From Methanosarcinales archaeon (GTDB taxonomy: Archaea > Halobacteriota > Methanosarcinia > Methanosarcinales > Methanogasteraceae): a stretch of DNA of 8,736 bases. How positions within the stretch are numbered: the stretch's first letter is position 1; each line of letters opens with the position of its first letter. The DNA lies in contig DAOUXE010000028.1 of assembly GCA_030666765.1 (NCBI GenBank), forward strand, positions 1-8,736, written 5' to 3'. Made by a program: the position numbers and the translations under genes. The notes beneath the pieces are model-generated. The model had not been told where the DNA came from. It did not search any database and was given only the letters and a program-made list of their open reading frames with translations. Shown one piece after another: positions 6,018-8,736 of this stretch.

Positions 6018-6454
6018 GTGAACAACCTACAAACGAGGACATGCAGCGATTGATAGCTCAGCATGATGAACATCAGGCGCAGGCCGAGTTGCTTGCAGAG
6101 CAGATGAAAGCAATCCAGATGTCGATCATCGAATGCGAGCGTGCCGTAAACGCAATCGATGCACTCAAGGGCAAAGACGGAGTTGCGTCACTCATTCCAA
6201 TCGGTGCGGGCTCGTTCGTACACGCCAAACTGGTCAAACCCGACCGCACGATCATCGGTCTCGGATCGAACGTATCAGCAGAGATGTCTTCGGACGCTGC
6301 AAAAGAGCGTCTCAATGACAGGAAGGAGAAGCTGGCAAAGATCCTTGAACAGATGAACCAGAACATGGGCGAGCTGGCAAAGAGGATTCAAGCAATTCAG
6401 GCGGAGGCTACCAAACAAGCGCAGACAATGCCGGTAGATCAGGCGTATAGCTGA
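6014..6454 (+). CDS. pfdA: Prefoldin subunit alpha
   Basis: This is a subunit of the hexameric jellyfish-shaped chaperone (two alpha, four beta) that captures unfolded nascent proteins in the cytoplasm and passes them to the thermosome. The 146 residues show the standard layout: an N-terminal coiled-coil helix (about 6-52, rich in Gln, Glu and Ala); the central double beta-hairpin that builds the hexamer core, with SLIPIGAGSFVHAKL and IIGLGSNVSAEMS (about 59-92); and a C-terminal coiled-coil helix (about 93-138). The start ATG overlaps the rpl18a stop by four bases, and its stop TGA shares a base with the ftsY ATG. GGAGACAGGGT (5999-6009) is a weak ribosome-binding candidate. The beta subunit gene is not in this window. 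Confidence 0.93.
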   Translation: MSEQPTNEDMQRLIAQHDEHQAQAELLAEQMKAIQMSIIECERAVNAIDALKGKDGVASLIPIGAGSFVHAKLVKPDRTIIGLGSNVSAEMSSDAAKERLNDRKEKLAKILEQMNQNMGELAKRIQAIQAEATKQAQTMPVDQAYS

Positions 6455-7458
6455 TGTTTAAAAAATTAAAAGATAAACTCGGCGTAGTCAAAGAGGCGAT
6501 CAGCAGCACAATCGACCGGAAGGCTGCGAATGCGAGCGTGGAAGAAGAGCCGAAGAAGGATAAAAAGAAGAAGGTTGGTGTCGTCAAAAGAGCGAAAACC
6601 CTGATCGTTGAGCGGGAGTTGATTCTCGATGAGAACGACCTCGAGGGTCCGCTATGGGATCTTGAGATGGCTCTGCTCGAGAGCGATGTTGCGCTTCCGG
6701 TTGCAGAGGGTATCATAAATTCCGTTAAAGGCGAACTGGTAGGAGTTCATAAGAAAGTAAGGGCAGATACATCCGATATCGTAGAAACTGCGCTTAGAAA
6801 TGCCCTCATCGGAGTGATGTCAAAGGAGATGTTCGATCTTGACGATTTCATTGCAAACGCCACAAAGCCAGTAACTATCATATTCACCGGAGTGAACGGC
6901 ACCGGGAAAACTACCACAATAGCAAAAATCGCATCAAGATTGAAGGCGGCAGGGTATTCTGTCGTGATCGCATCAGGAGACACATTTAGGGCAGGTGCAA
7001 CAGAACAGATGGAGAAGCATGCCGAAAGAATCGGTGTAAAACTGATCAAACATCAACATGGCGGTGATCCTGCTGCTGTTGTCTACGACGCGGTCCAACA
7101 TGCGAAAGCGCAGCACCGTGACGTGGTGCTTGCTGACACGGCAGGGCGGATGCACACGAACGTGAACCTGATGGACCAGCTCGAGAAGATCTGCCGCGTG
7201 ACGCCACCCGATCTCGTGATCTTTGTTGATGAGGCGGTTGCAGGCAATGATGCGGTGGAGCGAGCGCGGGAGTTTAATGCGATAGTCCCGGTGGGGGGCA
7301 GCATCCTCACAAAGGTTGATATGGACTCAAAGGGCGGCGCAGCGATCTCGATTGCGCACATCACAGGAAAGCCGATACTGTTTTTGGGAACCGGGCAGAA
7401 GTACGAGGACTTTATGAAGTTCGATGCGGGTTGGTACGTGGATCAATTGTTTGAGTGA
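6454..7458 (+). CDS. ftsY: Signal recognition particle receptor FtsY
   Basis: This SRP GTPase receives ribosome-SRP complexes at the membrane and delivers them to the SecYE channel. The 334-residue protein has a short Lys/Glu-rich N-terminal extension (1-45, including a run of KKDKKKK) for membrane/lipid contact, then the helical N domain (about 46-135), then the G domain. GTPase motifs are all visible: G1 GVNGTGKTT (146-154), G2 DTFRAGATEQ (176-185), G3 DTAGR (228-232), G4 TKVD (286-289), and the closing loop GTGQKYEDF (312-320). VAGNDAVERAREFN is the SRP-GTPase-specific insert region. The start ATG shares its A with the pfdA stop (TGATG), so translation is probably coupled. It is the last gene of the operon, converging with the minus-strand genes after 31 bp. 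Confidence 0.97.
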   Translation: MFKKLKDKLGVVKEAISSTIDRKAANASVEEEPKKDKKKKVGVVKRAKTLIVERELILDENDLEGPLWDLEMALLESDVALPVAEGIINSVKGELVGVHKKVRADTSDIVETALRNALIGVMSKEMFDLDDFIANATKPVTIIFTGVNGTGKTTTIAKIASRLKAAGYSVVIASGDTFRAGATEQMEKHAERIGVKLIKHQHGGDPAAVVYDAVQHAKAQHRDVVLADTAGRMHTNVNLMDQLEKICRVTPPDLVIFVDEAVAGNDAVERAREFNAIVPVGGSILTKVDMDSKGGAAISIAHITGKPILFLGTGQKYEDFMKFDAGWYVDQLFE

Positions 7459-7489
7459 TCCCCTAGCCTGGTCCTGGTAGGCGTCTGCT

Positions 7490-7639
7490 TCAACTGATTC
7501 CTTCTATACAGTCCGGCATGAATGTGCCAGACATACATGCGGATTGCATCCCTTCGTGCCACTCGGAGACGTACTGCTCATCATACATGCTCTTCGCGGT
7601 CCGAATGTTGTCCTTATCCCGTTTCAGTTCGACCTTCAT
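7490..7639 (-). CDS. Possible small protein, 49 residues, downstream of lemA
   Basis: An ATG at 7639 (minus strand) opens a 49-codon frame ending in TGA at 7490-7492. The peptide begins MKVELKRDKDNIRTAKSMYDEQ and continues YVSEWHEGMQSACMSGTFMPDC; it is hydrophilic, mixed-charge, with two cysteines (35 and 44) and no membrane helix. The frame fills most of the 214-bp gap between ftsY and lemA, and its codons (GAC, AAG, GCG, CGG) look like those of the neighbouring genes, which argues for coding. It lies 33 bp downstream of lemA on the same strand. A T-rich stretch (7659-7666) could be its TATA element or the lemA terminator. There is only a distant GGAG as a ribosome-binding candidate. I do not recognise the family. 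Confidence 0.4.
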   Translation of the reverse strand: MKVELKRDKDNIRTAKSMYDEQYVSEWHEGMQSACMSGTFMPDCIEGIS

Positions 7640-7658
7640 GGTTTTATAAGCTATACTC

Positions 7659-7666
7659 CATAAAAA
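7659..7666 (-). terminator. T-rich tract after lemA (terminator or TATA element)
   Basis: On the minus strand the lemA stop TAG is followed within 6 bases by a T-run (TTTTTATG, read from 7666 down to 7659). Archaeal transcription often ends at oligo-T tracts without a hairpin, so this could terminate the lemA transcript. It also lies 20-27 bases before the ATG at 7639, a spacing suitable for a TATA box giving a leaderless message. The sequence does not decide between these. Confidence 0.25.
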
Positions 7667-7672
7667 CTCTCT

Positions 7673-8245
7673 CTAAAACTCCACCTTTGGTGCGGTTTCC
7701 GCTCCTTCCTCCGCCTCGAAGTATGGTCTTTCATCAAACCCAAACATGTTGGCAACGATTGCCGCTGGCATCCTCTTTATCATGGTGTTGTATGCCCTGA
7801 CCTCATCATTATAGCGCATCCGCTCTACTGCGATGCGGTTTTCTGTCCCTTCCAGTTGTGCTTGCAAGGCAAGGAAGTTTTCGCTCGCCTTTAAGTCAGG
7901 GTAATTCTCAACGACTACAAGAAGTCTTGAGAGCGCGGAATCCATCGTATCGGCAGCCGCCATCTTCTCAGTAGTCGTGGACGCCGCGCCCCACTGGCTT
8001 CTTGCTTTTGTAATCTCTGTTAATAGTTCCTCTTCATGCGATGCATAACCCTTCACGGTTGAAACGAGATTTGGGATCAGGTCGGCTCTTCGCTGGTACT
8101 GGCTCTCCACCTGAGCCCACGCACCGTCAACCCCCTCCTCAGAACTTACGAAACCGTTGTACGTCGATAGGAACCAGCCGCCAGTAAGCAGTGCAACCAC
8201 TGCGATTACGGCGACAACGATAAGTGCTGTATTCTTAGAACTCAT
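7673..8245 (-). CDS. lemA: LemA family membrane-anchored protein
   Basis: The product has 190 residues. Residues ~8-26 (ALIVVAVIAVVALLTGGWF) form a single N-terminal membrane helix. A long helical domain follows with the family hallmarks: YNGFVSSEEGVDGAWAQVESQYQRRADLIPNLV (about 29-61), then VKGYASHEEELLTEITKARSQW, then a segment around VVVENYPDLKASENFLALQAQLEGTENRIAVERMRYND, and a short acidic tail. Length and layout match LemA proteins in bacteria and archaea, whose function is not firmly established; the domain is probably outside the membrane face that the helix anchors. ATG 8245 overlaps the preceding gene's stop in an ATGA, and GAGGTGA is placed just upstream. LemA genes often pair with TPM-domain protein genes; none is visible here. 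Confidence 0.93.
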   Translation of the reverse strand: MSSKNTALIVVAVIAVVALLTGGWFLSTYNGFVSSEEGVDGAWAQVESQYQRRADLIPNLVSTVKGYASHEEELLTEITKARSQWGAASTTTEKMAAADTMDSALSRLLVVVENYPDLKASENFLALQAQLEGTENRIAVERMRYNDEVRAYNTMIKRMPAAIVANMFGFDERPYFEAEEGAETAPKVEF

Positions 8246-8736
8246 TCAATCACCTCAAATTCATCAACAATCTCTCCAATGTCAGATAGTACCTTAATAA
8301 TGTCCCTGATGTACGGCTCCTTCTCCTTCTTAAATTTAGCATTTCCGCGCCGTATATTGTAGATCTCTCTTAAAACAACCGTGTCGACACCATAAGCATC
8401 CGAGACTGCACTCCACATATCCCCGGTGCTGCTGGCAGGCAAGTCCTTCAGGTACAGGAGCGATCCAACGATTGGCGCAAGGGTAGGGACTGCTGCAAGG
8501 ACGAGTCTCTCGAGATCCTTGCCCTTGAACCGTAGATATTCCCCGCGGAGATGGAGCAGCTTTGACCGGAACTCAAACTCAAGCTGGTGTCGCAGGTGCG
8601 CCTTTGATATCACAATGTCTTTTAAGAGGTCTTCGCCATCAAGCATCGTGTGGTGCTGCTTGATGTTTAAAAATTCGATGGGAAACACATCGGAACCGTC
8701 GAGGAGTTCCTCCTTTGTCAAGAGAAGTGGTATTTC
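8242..8736 (-). CDS. Uncharacterised helical protein, C-terminal part (5' end outside window)
   Basis: The frame is open from the right edge of the window (reading EIPLLLTKEELLDGSDVFPIEF) to TGA at 8242-8244, so at least 164 residues of a longer protein are seen. A TTG at 8719-8721 could be called as a start, but the residues before it continue the pattern (a hydrophobic strand leading to TKEEL), so the gene is probably cut. Features are DVFPIEFLNIKQHH near the start, a long basic helix (HLRHQLEFEFRSKLLHLRGEYLRF), and a hydrophobic segment LVLAAVPTLAPIVGSLLYL that is amphipathic or possibly membrane-embedded. The pattern LLTKEEL...SLDVFPIEFL followed by a helical bundle resembles the region after the catalytic core in some nucleotidyltransferase-fold proteins; this is a tentative recollection. 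The 4-nt stop/start overlap ties it to lemA. Confidence 0.6.
   Translation of the reverse strand, partial: EIPLLLTKEELLDGSDVFPIEFLNIKQHHTMLDGEDLLKDIVISKAHLRHQLEFEFRSKLLHLRGEYLRFKGKDLERLVLAAVPTLAPIVGSLLYLKDLPASSTGDMWSAVSDAYGVDTVVLREIYNIRRGNAKFKKEKEPYIRDIIKVLSDIGEIVDEFEVIE
8250..8256 (-). promoter_or_regulatory. Strong ribosome-binding site of lemA
   Basis: On the minus strand GAGGTGA (8256 down to 8250) stands four bases before the lemA ATG at 8245. It is a near-full match to the archaeal Shine-Dalgarno sequence, lies inside the end of the upstream gene, and fixes the lemA start despite the overlap. Confidence 0.7.

Noticed and set aside
7459..7489. Bidirectional terminator in the gap after ftsY
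   Set aside because: The CCTAGCC/GGTAGG pairing is imperfect and no oligo-T tract is present on the plus strand, so no terminator can be supported.

Overview
The window is archaeal chromosomal DNA. The evidence is an archaeal/eukaryotic-type leucyl-tRNA synthetase, ribosomal protein LX (eL20), prefoldin alpha, an archaeal FtsY, and a protein I read as DUF2124, a family known mainly from methanogens and their relatives. I infer a methanogen- or ANME-like euryarchaeon; the sequence alone does not fix the lineage.

Layout from left to right. (1) 1-327 is the 3' end of an AT-rich unrecognised gene. (2) 341-538 is a compact MITE-like insertion: a 180-bp body with perfect 12-bp terminal inverted repeats, flanked by a perfect 9-bp direct repeat. 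(3) 539-827 is non-coding and holds one possible long-range hairpin and a weak TATA-like element. (4) 828-3734 is leuS. (5) 3735-5070 is a lower-GC insert carrying one apparent gene (membrane anchor, coiled coil, four TPRs) split into three reading frames by two single-base shifts. (6) 5071-5254 is a second, diverged and frameshifted copy of the last ~175 bp of leuS. (7) 5355-7458 is a tight, partly overlapping operon: DUF2124-like gene, rpl18a, pfdA, ftsY. (8) On the minus strand, converging on ftsY, are the 3' part of an unrecognised gene cut by the window edge, lemA (4-nt overlap), and a possible 49-codon gene.

The most interesting feature is the arrangement leuS / foreign-looking gene / stranded leuS 3' end. 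The two leuS ends differ largely at synonymous positions, as diverged orthologues do. The simplest reading is that incoming DNA, made of a leuS-like 3' end plus the TPR gene, recombined into the resident leuS, kept the synthetase intact, and left the old 3' terminus 1.3 kb downstream, where it is decaying. In that reading the ancestral order was leuS directly followed by the DUF2124-rpl18a-pfdA-ftsY operon.

Functionally, the right-hand plus-strand operon joins a large-subunit ribosomal protein, a chaperone for nascent proteins and the SRP receptor, that is, translation, folding and membrane targeting; leuS also serves translation.
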